A stretch of DNA of 64,000 nt from Gymnopus androsaceus JB14 (GCA_009733575.1 ML769464.1:124001-188000); one strand, 5' to 3'. Positions 50,341-63,706 are shown, numbered from the stretch's first letter. Numbers and translations are program-made. Notes: a model not told the origin generated them from the letters alone.

Positions 50341-52487
50341 TTATTTACAGCGACGACGTTTATGAGGTCGTTCAACCTCAGCATTGGTCTGTTCACCAAC
50401 CTCATTTAGCTGCGCAGCTGAGGGACCATTACCTTTCCAATCTCCTGATACGAGATCACCCCAGCGTGTAAACTTTTCCAAGTTCACCTTCCATCGTTGT
50501 GTTCGATCCTGTTCCCGGTCCTTCAGCTCAGATTTTGAAGCTTTGGCCAAGAAAGTCTTGTCCGAACACCAGCCGTTGTAACGCCAGCGAAAAAGCCCAC
50601 CCGCTGAATATTGGACGATGGATCGACGCTGTTCACCATCTTGAACAGGGATGTTAGAGTGGGTCATTAAGGCAGAGGGAAAGAGAATGGTAGCGCCAGG
50701 AGGAAACCTGATGACAAGCTTCAAATTCCACAGTACAAGGTGGCCTCCTTTGTCTGGGTCATAATCCCCAAGCGCTGTGTCGGCGCACCAACCGTGCGCA
50801 ACATTACCAGCATCAAGGTGTGGAGGGGTCACTGTGCATGGGCCAAAGTTAACCGTTGTAGCTGCAAAAACAGTCTTTGGAGATGTTGGGCGAAGTTGGG
50901 GTTTTTGTTGGATGTGTTCGGTAAGCGTTTCCTTATACTCGACGTACGTCTGATGAGCGAACGAATTGAAGATGGCTGAAAGCAGTAAATTAGCCTGCAA
51001 GGCTTGGTCTGGCAGCGGTAGAGGAGGACCTACAGTTAGTGAAGCCGACCAAACGCTTCATATCAGGATGAAGGAAAAGTTTCTCCATCGCTTGCTGGTT
51101 CGCTTGGCCCGAAATTCGGACATTTCCTGGTACTGCGCGACCCCCACCGTAGCTGATGCCTGCAGCGCGAGCGGTGAAATCCCCTCGAGGATGGTGCTCC
51201 TCTTTGGCAGCAAAAGAGCTTTCCTTCTGGCATCCGGCGACAGCGTTGTCAAGGTTTGACATGCTTTTACTCCAATCTCCGCTCTTCTCTGCGCTCGGAG
51301 GCACGCCAGCGAGCACGGCCATGATGCGATCTTGAGCATCTACCAGAACAATACAGGTGCTAGAGAAGTGATTAGCAAATGGAGTAGACCAAGTAGTGCG
51401 GGTAGAGCTTACGTGCCGTCCCACTCTAGCAGACGAAAGCCTCTCTCTGTGAGCAGCGTTAGATGCCTCCAAAGGCTCAAAAGTCTAGCGGAGAGCTTTG
51501 CACCGTTTCGGTTTCCAACCCAGCCAGAGGAAGCGACAGGAAGCTTTGCTGAGTCGAAATCGCTGATTCGATTGGGGAAAGCGTTCTTCGCATTTTCAAC
51601 AGCTCGAGGTCTTAGTTCGCTGTCGAGCTCACGAGCTTGAGTTGCCTCAACTCGCTGGCTCCTCTCGCGTGCACGCTTATCTGCCTTCTTTTTAGCCTTA
51701 CGCCGCTCTTCGCCGTGAAGTCCAAGGAGAGGGTCAGCGGGTCCTGGTTCATGGCCAGGGGCAGAAACGGAGGGGAGAGACGGTATATGAGACGGTATAT
51801 CATTCGGTATATCATTCGGTATAGAGGTGTAAGAGCCGCAGGGGGAGCTGGGGGAAGGATTGGGTAGCTGGAAAAGGTTTGTAGAATCTTCTTCGTCCTC
51901 TAGCTCGACGTTCTCGTCGTCAACAACCTCAACGCCCTCAACAACATCCCTCCGGACCTGGCCAGCCTCATCCAAAACATCCTCCAAGCTAAATCCCGGA
52001 ATTAGAAGCTTTTGAGCTTTGAAAGCAGCGCGGGTGAGAACTGATCAAACAAAACGCGTGAGCATGAGCAAGAGGAGGGCAAAGGCAAAGGCAAAAGAAT
52101 AGCGAGGCGCAAGGGCTGGCGCTCCTAGCACTTTGAGGCGCTACCTGCTCCAGTGAGAGAGTTAGCTGCGCCTCTAGGCCTCGAGCTGCCGATAGCCCTC
52201 ATAAACGCGCTAAACGAGGTAGAAAAATCGCGTCGAGCGCGGCACGTACCAGGCATGCTAGGTGCTAGGGCTTGCGTGGCCTAACTGGTAGCGGAAGGGG
52301 CTGAAATGGTGTCCGATGGTGAGATCGAGCGAGCTGAGCGGTACGATTTCGAAGTTGAAGGCAGATGGCGTGCTGGGTAGAGATAAACAAACTGAGCGTG
52401 AATTCGATCAAATTCACGTGTATTCCACGGGCCACATGACCCAGGCGCTAATTTCCGTTTTCTTCGCTTTACGGTAGGGACTGCCAT
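50341..52487 (-). CDS. TET/JBP-type 2-oxoglutarate/Fe(II) dioxygenase
   Basis: The core lies in 51000-50341: PLHLDAGN-like PHLDAGNVAHGWCADTALG supplies the HxD iron ligands, DYDPDKGGHLVLWNLKLVI the hydrophobic strands, FPSALMTHSNIPV the distal His, and RRSIVQYSAGGLFRW the Arg for 2-oxoglutarate. Upstream exons carry TCIVLVDAQDRIMAVLAG, FTARAAGISYGGGRAVPGN (51415-51040), a basic/acidic linker (RKAKKKADKRARERSQR) and PGFSLEDVLDEAG, with a splice acceptor at 52041. A possible first exon starts at ATG 52487 (MAVPTVKRRKRK). This arrangement is that of fungal TET/JBP proteins, which oxidise 5-methylpyrimidines in nucleic acids. The catalytic residues are all present and no frameshift is needed. The tail is basic (RPHKRRRCK). 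The exact N-terminal exons are uncertain. Confidence 0.8.
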
Positions 52488-52599
52488 GGATTCGAGAATC
52501 CACGCATCCACCCGTATCTACCGTAAATTTGCAGATGGATACGGGGGACGGGAACTTTTCCGCTGGTACGGCATGGGTGCAGATATCCGTGGTCTGGTA

Positions 52600-53609
52600 G
52601 CGAAACTAGTGTCTTCGCAAGCATCGTCAGTTTCTCCTGCTATTCTTTCCGCGCATTTTTCTCTGGCTTCCCTTTCTCCTCTATCGCTCAAGCTCGAATC
52701 GGGCTGGTTCAGGAGCTCGTTGAAGTCTTTGGCATAGCTCAAGACAACATTCATTGGACAATTGGCAATCTGATACTGCCAGTGCCTTTTATTTTCTTAT
52801 AATCAATTACACAGGTGGCATCATACGCATCCTCTACACGTCTCTGCTTCTACGACATCAGCTCAGTCAGCACCATCATCTCCGTTCACATCTATAACCC
52901 TTCCTGGTTTGGCTTCGCCATCGCGTTCTGACGCAGGATCTTCTTCTGCCTCTATTACCGAATCGGATTCTACGATACTCAAAAAGTCTCCTACAAATCC
53001 AGCTTCAACCGCAACAATCCAATCTACTCCATCCTTTGCAACAGGTATCGCTATGCTTCTGTATAACGTTGCATATCTTGCCTACACCCAGCACGTAAAC
53101 ATTCCACTACACCAGGTAGCAGCAGGAGACGTACTGGGTAATCTGTGGACTGTTTGCCTTGCTAGCAATGGGCTGGGTAGGTGAGTTTACCTTTTCAACT
53201 CGTTTCTTTCCATATGCTTACCGAGCTTTCTTTCTCTTATTAGACTTTCACTCGAAACCACCTCATCCCCCATTCATCTTCGTTCCCCCTGGCTCATCTT
53301 CCTCCGCCGACTCCTCATGGTTTCCGTCTCGAGTTTGGACAACTGTTACAGGCTGCGTCCCGGCCGAGAGATACCGCATCGAGCCAAGACCGCTCGTCGT
53401 CCCATACTCGCGCTCGGACTACATCCGATACGCACTCTCAAACTAGGCCTGGACGATCTGGCAAGGATAGACGCCGTGTGTCGGAGGTTTCGTTGGCAAA
53501 GGATATCGTGAAGATGAGAGGTGACCATGATCTCAGTCAGGTGTTTGAAGATGAAGAAGGTCGAGAGCGTTCGCATGAGGGTGAAGAGGATGAGTGGGAT
53601 ATACTTTGA
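52600..53609 (+). pseudogene. Spliced fragment resembling UVRAG/Atg14 (Vps38-type) C-terminal half
   Basis: Plus-strand pieces in several frames read LVQELVEVFGIAQDNIHWTI, GNLILPVP, then SFATGIAMLLYNVAYLAYTQ, NIPLHQVAAGDVLGNLWTVC, an RSLETT-like continuation and finally SLAKDIVKMRGDHDLSQVFE and EDEWDIL. The LVxELVxVF...WxIGxLILPVP and LLYNVAYLAYTQ blocks are those of the fungal Atg14/UVRAG family, a subunit of the class III PI3-kinase complex in autophagy and vacuolar sorting. The N-terminal coiled-coil half and the middle (after LILPVP) are missing and frames shift. It is a captured, non-functional host gene piece inside the transposon. Confidence 0.6.
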
Positions 53610-54104
53610 TCTGCAGTTTCGTATCCCTCTGAAACCTTTCGAAGTGGGGTGACTATGGAAATTTCCATGTAAGACTGTATATGTGTCAAGTGTAGAAACT
53701 CGAAGCTCCTCTGTATATTAGATCTGCCAAGTACTGTATCTTTTATTTTATTTTAAAGACCAAAATAAGCGTCGACTTCTCATGCGTGGCGTCGCGTCGC
53801 GTCCTCGTATGGCAATTAATAGAATGATATATTTGTACTACTACAAATCAATTTTTGAAAGCCTGTAAAGCTCACGAATGGCTTCAATAAGTAATAAAAT
53901 ACACCTCGAAGTCATCAAGCTCGGTTTTGATTGGTGGGCGTCTATATGACATAAACGGACGTTAGAGTCTTCAAAGGCAACGTTTGCAGGTTTGAAATAA
54001 ACGGTGCAATATTAGATATACACTCGCTCTTTATTTTCTACGCGTATGGTCAATGTAAGTTAATGAAACATGGCTGGCATGAAGTGCGAGCTAGTTGTAC
54101 TGAA
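53610..54104. other. Non-coding spacer inside the 11-kb element
   Basis: AT-rich; no supported gene. Confidence 0.4.
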
Positions 54105-54513
54105 CTATGTGACGGCGCCCAACAATTTCTGAGCCTCAGGTCTTCCCGCAGCTTTGAATCGATAGGCAAATATGCTGGGTGCAGAGCCATTGATTTCGCA
54201 AATTTGGCAGATGAAGTACTTATCCGAAATTCTGTCAGATAATACCCAAATAATTTACAATAATTTACACACTATCCGATGCAGCAATTTCAAAGGAAAA
54301 AGAGTTTGAATCATCCACGATGTCTACTGCCACGACTCCTCCATTCAAGAAGGCACCAGAAAAGGTTCTTATTCCTTCCATTATCGATATCTCGTATACG
54401 TCTGTACCTCCATCTGGCCCGGGATCATCCAATGTGGTATCGTTTGTGACGAAAAAATGCACTGAGGGCATGTCCAAGGAACGATAAGCAATCGTAACCG
54501 TTAAATTTTGCGC
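54105..54513 (-). CDS. Small unknown protein in the 11-kb element (partial model)
   Basis: A minus-strand exon from an acceptor near 54513 gives NLTVTIAYRSLDMPSVHFFV, PDGGTDVYEISIMEGIRTFS and SFSFEIAASDS. An intron (gtgtgtaaatt... to ...cggataag) joins to YFICQICEINGSAPSIFAYR, FKAAGRPEAQKLLGAVT and TAG at 54105-54107. The C-terminal part has a CxxC pair that might bind metal. No start codon could be fixed upstream. I do not recognise the family. Its coding-like composition and clean splice suggest it is a real gene of the element. Confidence 0.4.
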
Positions 54514-54937
54514 TGTTGGAAGGAAAAGGTTGGGGAAGACAGAATATTTTGAGAGTTAGTGATAAAATGTTATTTAAGGACAGTTGCGTGGTAGCTGCTT
54601 GAACAATCCCGCATTATTACGTTCTCAAAATCTCAGGAGAAACCAAGAACAAACACAGTAACTGCCTGGACATGTTGGCTTTTCCAAGCAATTGAGGCAG
54701 CTTTATTTATGAAGTATCCCCTTGGCAAATGCCAATTATATTCATTGAACTAAAATTCTACTTGCAAGTATATGTAGCCCCTGTCTGAATTCTAGATGAT
54801 TTGTTTATTCTGGATTGCGGCTTCATCAACTCGCTAAAAGCAAGAAGAATCCCACGTTCGGTTTATTTTGTTCTTCCAGGTTCTTCCAACCTCTCCGTCT
54901 CTCAACGTTAACGCTCCTTACCCGACCTTCATTTCTC

Positions 54938-56659
54938 ATGGCGAAAGAGAAGAAGCTACCTAATCGTAAATCTGTACGAGCCAGAAAACGGCCTAATACG
55001 CGAAGCTATGCCAGGGCTAGACCCCGTTCCACTCAAGGGCATGGTCCGGTAGCTCCTCCAAAAGAAGCCTCTGCCCACCTCTCCTCTGAGGATGAAGATG
55101 GCCATTCTTTTTCTGACTCTGGTGTGGGCTCAGCGCTCAATACCTTCAGGAATTTTCAAGGAAATAGCGACGCCACTGCACTCGTTAATAGTCTCACTTC
55201 TCTGGACAATAACCCTCTTCTTGCTCCAGAGGACACGCTCAACGATGACTTCACTGCTGCAGAGGCCGAAACCTCGCGTGGTATTCGACGTGCTCGTAAG
55301 GTTGGTGGCAGGCGTGTATCTGAAGTGAAGGGCAAAGGAAAGGGTAAAGAGGTATTTAGTTTTCAATAATTATTCTTCTTTCTACTAGTACTAAGATACA
55401 TAATAGAAGGATACGACTTTTCGAGTGGAGTCAATTGTCATACTTGGAGATGGCATAGTTCCAGTTGGCTCAACAGTATGTGCCGTTTTACACCGTCCAT
55501 GATGTTATTGGATTTTGACTTTATTCTAGCAGGAAGAGGCTGAAGCAAACGACAATCTTGCAGTCAAATTTGGCAGTCGATATTTCGCACTCCCCCCACA
55601 TCTATCAAACGTGGGCACAGTTTTGTCGCCATCTTTCTTGAACCAGCACCGGCAAGAAGGTCTCGCAGTGACTGAGCCCAACTGTGGCTTTCCATTTGAC
55701 ACCAAGTGGGATCAAGAGGAATGCTTAGATTTTATTACCGAGCAAATCCCTCTTGCCATGGAATTCCTCCGTAAACGCATGGAAGACGATCCCAAAGGTC
55801 GCCCAAGCATTCTTACTTGTTCCAGACAAGCACGTAACATCAGACTTGCTGGCATCGCTCTCCCAGATGGGAACGCCGTTTTCGAATGCACTCAAAAACC
55901 CAAGCAAGGTTATCGAGGGACTGCTCTCATTCTGAGTGAGCGTATAATCCATTGTATAAACTTTTTCTTTGCTTACGCAACTACTCCAGCTTCTCGTCAA
56001 AAAATCAGTGCTGAAGAGCGCGAATGTTTTCGGCGTGAAATTGCCCTTCAAGGAGGTGGTGATTCAGTTGGCGCTGATGATTGGGACGACCTTGACGCGG
56101 AAGAGGACCTTGACGCGGAAGAGGACTCTACAAGTGATGCTGAGAAGAACACTCCACCTGCGCGGAATCAAAAACGGAAGCGAACCCGTGCGGAGTCCGA
56201 GGAAGAGTTGGACGAACCAGGATCTGAAGCAGACGTGGAGACTCAATTAACAAATTCCAGTCCCTCCCCAAGACCGCCTTCTAAGAAACGAAAGTTTCAA
56301 CCGCGACACGGTGAGGATGTCTTTATCTTGAAACGAAACATGGTTCCATTACTGATGCCTAAATACAGATTCGCCTCTCATTGATATCAGCGAAGCCACG
56401 CAGTCGACAATTCAGAGTAAGTGAAGACATTTAGCATAAGCAATTTACTGATAATTACTTCAACGATACAGTTTCTGGCAATCTCAGCGAGGCTACTCTC
56501 GTAGATAGCAGCAACGAAGCCGGTCCAAGTGGAACACACCAATCTACTTCTCTTGAACCCTCGACTTCTACTGTGCCTGCAAAGGAATGGCACCCGGACT
56601 GGGGTGTGTATATGCTCCAGCATACGACCTGGGGCTCCGATGTCGATCTCGAATTCTAG
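54938..56659 (+). CDS. Companion protein of the 11-kb element, function unknown
   Basis: The ATG at 54938 starts a basic, disordered N-terminus (MAKEKKLPNRKSVRARKRPN; RARPRSTQGHG). An Asp/Ser region and an intron from gtattt at 55351 lead to a globular block: NLAVKFGSRYFALPPHLSNV, GTVLSPSFLNQHRQEGLAVT, NCGFPFDTKWDQEECLDFIT, GRPSILTCSRQARNIRLAGI, PDGNAVFECTQKPKQGYRGT and LILSERIIHCINFFFAY. A charged linker (DDLDAEEDLDAEEDS, RNQKRKRTRAESEEELDEPG) and short last exons end WHPDWGVYMLQHTTWGSDVD and LEF. I recall similar LPPHL...GTVL...GFPFDxxW proteins repeated in mushroom genomes alongside transposons, with no assigned function. The direct duplication DDLDAEEDLDAEED is notable. Probably DNA- or chromatin-associated (inference from charge). 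Confidence 0.55.
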
Positions 56660-57149
56660 CTGCATTTGGTTTTGTTTTGCCTCGTATTGCCTCTGATTGA
56701 ACCGTCTGATACCCAAAGCTTATCTTTGACTCACGTAGTGCCTCTTTCCTTATACTCTAACAACTTTCCTTTATACCCAAGGCTTGTCTTTGACTCACGC
56801 AGTGCCTCTTTCCTCATACTCCAATGACTTTCCTTCATACCCAAGGCTCATCTTTGACTCACGTAGTACCTCGTTCCTTATATTCTACCAACCGATATAT
56901 GTTTTTAATCCTTCTTCTTTAACCTGCTGCAGCCTCGACGCTCGGAGGCTGGTATGCGGATACGATACACTCTTCTAATCCAGTTACACGTTCTAGTATA
57001 TACTATACACTGCATACAAAAAAAAGTACCGCTGGTTTTTACTTGGGTTGTGATCCGCTTGCTCGATAAATGCACTGGCTTTTTAAGTTGGATTGCATAT
57101 CTATCTGGAGTGAATTGAGCAATGTCTGGAATGGAGATGAATATTTAAC

Positions 57150-57315
57150 GCGCACGTGCAATGAATAAATTTCAATGCGCGCGCGCAATGAATCACTTTT
57201 AATGCGCGCGCACAATGAATAATAAACGCGCACGCGCAATGAACCAAAAGCGCGCGCGCGCGATAATTTGTGCCGGGGGGGGGCATTTTATTTTTTCACC
57301 CTTTGGGCCGCCATA
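57150..57315. repeat. Right terminal and subterminal repeats of the 11-kb element
   Basis: Five AATGAA-spaced GCGCGCGCGC/GCGCACGTGC units (57150-57262) precede the 55-bp terminal inverted repeat ending GGCCGCCATA. Confidence 0.75.
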
Positions 57316-57369
57316 CAAATCGCTCCCTATAGACAATTATTAGCCAGTAGCGGCCATATGGGAAAGGAT

Positions 57370-57563
57370 TATGCACTGTATTTGTGAGCCATTTTCATAT
57401 AGGCTATGTGGACCTTCTCTTTTGGTATATCAAAGATATTACCTATAATTGGCCAACCTTTGGGTCCCGGTGGAAGTGGTCGTCGGCGAATCCAAGCGCG
57501 GCGTGCAAAGAACAAGAATAAGCCTAAAGCAATGAGATTGATAGCAAGATGGAAGGAAGGCAT
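57370..57563 (-). pseudogene. Cytochrome P450 copy 2, exon 1
   Basis: The ATG at 57563 gives MPSFHLAINLIALGLFLFFA, RRPLPPGPKGWPIIGN and DIPKEKVHIAYMKMAHKY. It differs from copy 1 by few residues. The rest of the gene is at 44265-46144, across the transposon. Confidence 0.85.
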
Positions 57564-57584
57564 TAATATGGGGATTGCTAGTGT

Positions 57585-58560
57585 CTGTCATCTCACGTCG
57601 CTTCAAATATAGAGCTTGCAAGACGCGGAGATATGGTGAACCAGCTGTTAGCATGTATTTCTGATGGAAAACAGTTTTAGGGGGGAGTTAGTAACATTTT
57701 CAATGCTCAGTGTCATCGCTGGAATTAAGTTACAGTTAAGCCAAGTCGCCAGGTCGCCGGCGCACTGCGCAGAATCATTTTGTGGTATTTTACTAAGTAT
57801 GCCGTCTCGCGAAACCGAGAATGCAGCATGATCCATGAAACCAGATTCCTTGCACTCTGAGAATGAGGATGAACTCCGGCCTAGATCGAAAACGAATGAA
57901 GTACTTTATTGTTATCTATTCGTTTCGCCAAGCCCCAGGATTGAATTGATCTTGAACAAGCTCCTTGCAGCTCTACAAGTGTGGGAAATGGTTGGTAAGT
58001 GCACATACTGTTCTAACTTCTGATGCCACAGCCTGTCGAAGTACTAGCAGGGACACCAAAACAAATTTTCGCCTAACGAAAAACAGGGAATCGGGTCAAA
58101 TGTTAATCGCTTGAGAGTTGATGTGAGAGTTGAGGTAAGGAGTCTCCCCTAGGCAGACTGCTCCCGATTATAGCGCCACTTACAACGCTTCATTGTAATC
58201 AGACGCAATGCCATTTCGCCAAGCGGCCATAAGCGAGGCGAACAGGTACTGTAAATACCCGCTGCCCAAGAATTCGACCTAGAGTGGATATGTTCTCTTC
58301 CTGGATGGATTTTTGAAAGTGGGCGAGAAGATACTAAAAGGATGGTGTTAAAGGTGGGCGCAAACCTTGGAATCTGAGGTCGGGAATGACCTACTCCGCT
58401 AGCCAAATAGGCGGGAACTGGAAGTATGTTGTCCCAATGGCTTGTATATCCGATGAACTGGGGAAGCGGGAAGCCAGATTAAGTCTAGCACATCGCAGTG
58501 ATGAGGCCGATTACACCTACATAGACGATTTCAAGTTGGATGAAGATGATTAAATAATAC
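57585..58560. repeat. Segmental duplication, copy 2, right part, with oxidase-derived relic
   Basis: Matches 24236-25230 in order (TGTCTGACATCTCA-type start, CTCAGAGTGCAAGG-type middle, GACCTAGAGTGxATATGTTC, GCCGATtACACCTA end). On the minus strand 58330-58530 keeps oxidase gene traces (GASGVGHSRPQ-like and the VIGL region), as in copy 1. Confidence 0.75.
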
Positions 58561-58967
58561 AGAAGGCGTACGGATCCCAAAACTCATGCTCATCATCGTC
58601 AAGTGGAGTTACCTCTAAAAGTCTAGAATCACCGTAGCCTCAATGAATATTTCTCCAGAGGAAAAGGAACGTGTCCTCAGGCAAAACAATTTGAGGGACA
58701 GACAAAACTAGGCAACGAATCTGGAGCCAAGCTGGCCCTCAGAGCCTAGAGTATGAATTGGGATTTACATCATGCTGATACGATTTTACGCGTCCTGTGT
58801 CTTCCCCAAAATCGTACAATGAAGACATAGAAAGAAAGGTACTTATCTAATCTAATCTTCCATTCCGCTAATGGTACGACTTTGAAAAAATAGGCGCCAA
58901 TTATTTATTGCTGAGTTTCGTCTCTGCCACGACCTCCTTTCCCCTCCTCTCCTTTTACCGCTACAAG

Positions 58968-61074
<2,107 letters not shown>

Positions 61075-62712
61075 TTAAAACGCTACATGGGCGACTCTGT
61101 GTCGTCTCGGGTTATACTTACAAGTACAGCACAGTTTAGATAGATCCCGTAATTATCAGTCTAGTTATTTTTCTTGGATTTTCTTTTCACCTTTTAAGAT
61201 TTCGTTGGGAACGTCGTATGAGCGCGTGCTCACCTGGCAAGCAACAAAAATTTTATGTGGTGGAATCAACGAAAGACCATACGGAGCAAGGTATATAGGT
61301 CCATACGAGGAATAGGAGCTGTAGCAGCTGAACGTTCGGAACAAAGCTCAGGATCTTGGTTCTCACACGCTTCTCTTTCATTTCTTCCATGATCTCGAAT
61401 TATCCAGCTTCCTTAGATTTCACCAAGTCTCGCTGGGAATTCCATCTGCATACTCGGAAAGGCTTTCTGGAAATATAGGTATGCTTCTTACCATTTTTTA
61501 ACTGCACAAATTCTGACTATTCGTCTTATAGATTATACGTTGATTATACACGTCGTTATCCTCAGTAGTCGTGAACCTCTGGATCTCGTCCTAACGCATT
61601 GCTCGAGCCTTGGCTGCTGGATTCCAGATGTAGAAGGTTAAGTACAACGGTGCGTGTTGTATAGCGTTCTGCAGGTAACGTCGGTGATATTTATGATATC
61701 CCGGCTCTGTCCAGTAGGTAACTCGTATATGCCAGCACCGGAATCAACGTTTTGGTGCACTCCAATGCTGGTGGCTCCCTCTCCTGAGCAGCACGAAGGT
61801 ACCCTTCCCGTGAGTCCTGTCCGCAAACGCCCCGGTCTTTACAGCACCGTAGCTGGAAATTCCCATGCGGCAGCTGTGTTCAGGCACGAGAGGTTCGAAT
61901 TCGGTGTAGGCTGGTAGTTTTTCGGAGGGTCAAATGCTGAGAAGGAGTTTACGGGGCGAGAGCATCACCAGGTTCGTCTTTGTCTCTTCATGCTTACATT
62001 TTCTCAATGCAGTTCTCTGTTGTTTAGCTCGTCATTGACAGGAACCGGGATCGTAATTGCATACTGGTTATTCTGCGGTTCACCGCATCGGGTTCCTTGT
62101 TCTCTGACCTCGAAATTAGCTAGTCTTTCGGGGCCATATCGTTATCTTTTGGGATCGCTCGACATGTACCTTTCCGTTACACATCTTCCCGAACGAAATG
62201 TTAATTCAAACGATACATATCTGATGCATAGTCCCCAGCCTATCAGTCTGAGACTTTGAGGAATTACAATTCACAATCACCAACCGTCTAGAGATAAGAG
62301 TAAATGCATACATAAGCATTCGAGACCTTGAGCTCCGTATACACCAGGCCATACCATCAATAATCCTGGAATTGGCACTGTGTTCCGCAACCTGTCACGG
62401 TGACTTTTTGTTGGGCAACAGAGTAGGAAAGACAAAACAGGAAGGAGCAGCTGACCAGTGGCCATCGAATGTCCAAATAAAATCAGTCCAAGCGAGCCCT
62501 CAATGTCAATAAATCAGCAGCCCTCAACTAAATCCATCAAAAGCCGTTCAGCCTCGCTTAGCATTCCCGCATGGCGCACTCCCATCTTTTTATTTTGAAT
62601 CGTTACGGGAAGACATTCATTGAACATTCTATGCCTTTGCAACAGCTTTGCAACGTGCTCACACTCTTATATACTTGACTGCGTTATTCACCCACGCCGA
62701 TTCTTTCCCTCA
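61075..62712. other. Unassigned interval
   Basis: Open frames (for example at 61654-61917 and 61990-62259) have no motif I recognise. They may include exons of an unknown gene. Confidence 0.3.
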
Positions 62713-63706
62713 TGTCTTCACTAAGCATCCCTCCTGTGACTTCATTGTCTGGTCCACACCAATTGTTTCCGGGTGCTCATGACTTCCAAATGCTTGGATG
62801 TACATTCCAAGTTGCGAGTGGAGACATTCACAACCATCCACGTGTGTAACTTTTTTGTATTCCTTGTGTTAGCTTACTAGCTGACTACCTGTTGGCTTCT
62901 GCAATTCCTTATCTTTGAAAAGCGGTGTGTTCATCATATTTATGGTTGCATGAATCACTGAACAGTACAATCTGCAGATTGTTTACTATTGGAAAATGCG
63001 CTTGTCATCTGCTCCCCCTGATTATTATATTGTTGGTTGTATAGAACCTGGAAGCTCTGGAGAGACTTCTCATATTGTTCGGAGGTTTATGCGGGAGGAA
63101 GACCGAGATCGCTTTGAATCATTGCTGAATAAATTTGGGTAAGTATATAAAATTGTGACTTATCATGTAGCTGATTATTCTGGATTACTTGTGTGTTCAA
63201 GATGGTCCCCATTTACAAGTAAACCACTCTGGAAGCTCACTGTGAATGGAGACCCATGTTTAGCTGTATCATCTGCAGGTGACTTTGCATTTTGGCATTC
63301 AAATTGACAATCTAATCCGAGAAGCTGTCTATACATTACAGGAAGTGATGCCATATCAAAGTTATGAGCAGCGGCTGCGAATGGTGAGATTCAATGTGAT
63401 GTGAATTTTGCTGGTGTTTTTGCTCACAATGCAATCAAGTTCCTTAAGCTTTCGGTATGGACTAATGGTTTATGAGAGCTAGGCATTTCAATGACACAGT
63501 GTCAGTCATTCTTTATGGAAAGTCATAACATTTATCCAGGCAAATGGAACTGGGGTGCTCTTTGGTACCATCATGGTCCATACACAAGTTTAAAATTGTT
63601 CAATGAGAATGGAAATCTAATAATTGACCTGGAACTGCTGGAATCCTATGGTTTGCTTTATCAAGAAGGTTCACAGTTTCTGGTAGGAAGAGTGCATCAT
63701 TTATGA
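62713..63706 (+). CDS. Possible N-terminal exons of an agaricomycete protein with a GAHDF...GD motif
   Basis: The ATG at 62713 gives MSSLSIPPVTSLSGPHQLFP, GAHDFQMLGCTFQVASGDIH and NHPRV. This resembles the short N-terminal motif ('nAhnF.i....f..v.GD') seen before signalling domains in many agaricomycete proteins. Later pieces (YYIVGCIEPGSSGETSHIV, REEDRDRFESLLNKFG; WNWGALWYHHGPYTSLKLFN, NGNLIIDLELLESYGLLYQE) can be linked by GT-AG introns but are not recognised. The gene model is uncertain and may be decayed. Confidence 0.3.

Larger units (their letters stand above)
46145..57315. mobile_element. 11,171-bp IS3EU-like DNA transposon carrying TET/JBP, BTB-like and captured genes
   Basis: The termini are TATGGCGGCCCAAAGGGTGA and its mirror at the right, followed by AAAAATAAAATGC, a poly-C/poly-G run and GGCACAAATTATC. 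The inverted ends are about 55 bp, then become arrays of GCGCGCGC/TTCATTG units. CAAATC is duplicated at 46139-46144 and 57316-57321; the empty CAAATC site survives at about 22476-22481. Cargo in order: BTB-like gene (-), DDE integrase (+), TET/JBP dioxygenase (-), UVRAG/Atg14-like fragment (+), small gene (-), unknown companion gene (+). IS3EU elements, as I recall them, make 6-bp duplications, begin with TA and encode integrase-like DDE transposases. Assignment to that superfamily is inference. Confidence 0.85.

Noticed and set aside
51637..51867. Plus-strand frame with RRYIIRYIIRY repeat
   Set aside because: Antisense to the tandem IPNDIPNDIPSHIP linker of the dioxygenase gene.
57039..57286. 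Minus-strand frames rich in CARALK repeats
   Set aside because: They read through GCGCGCGC subterminal arrays of the transposon.
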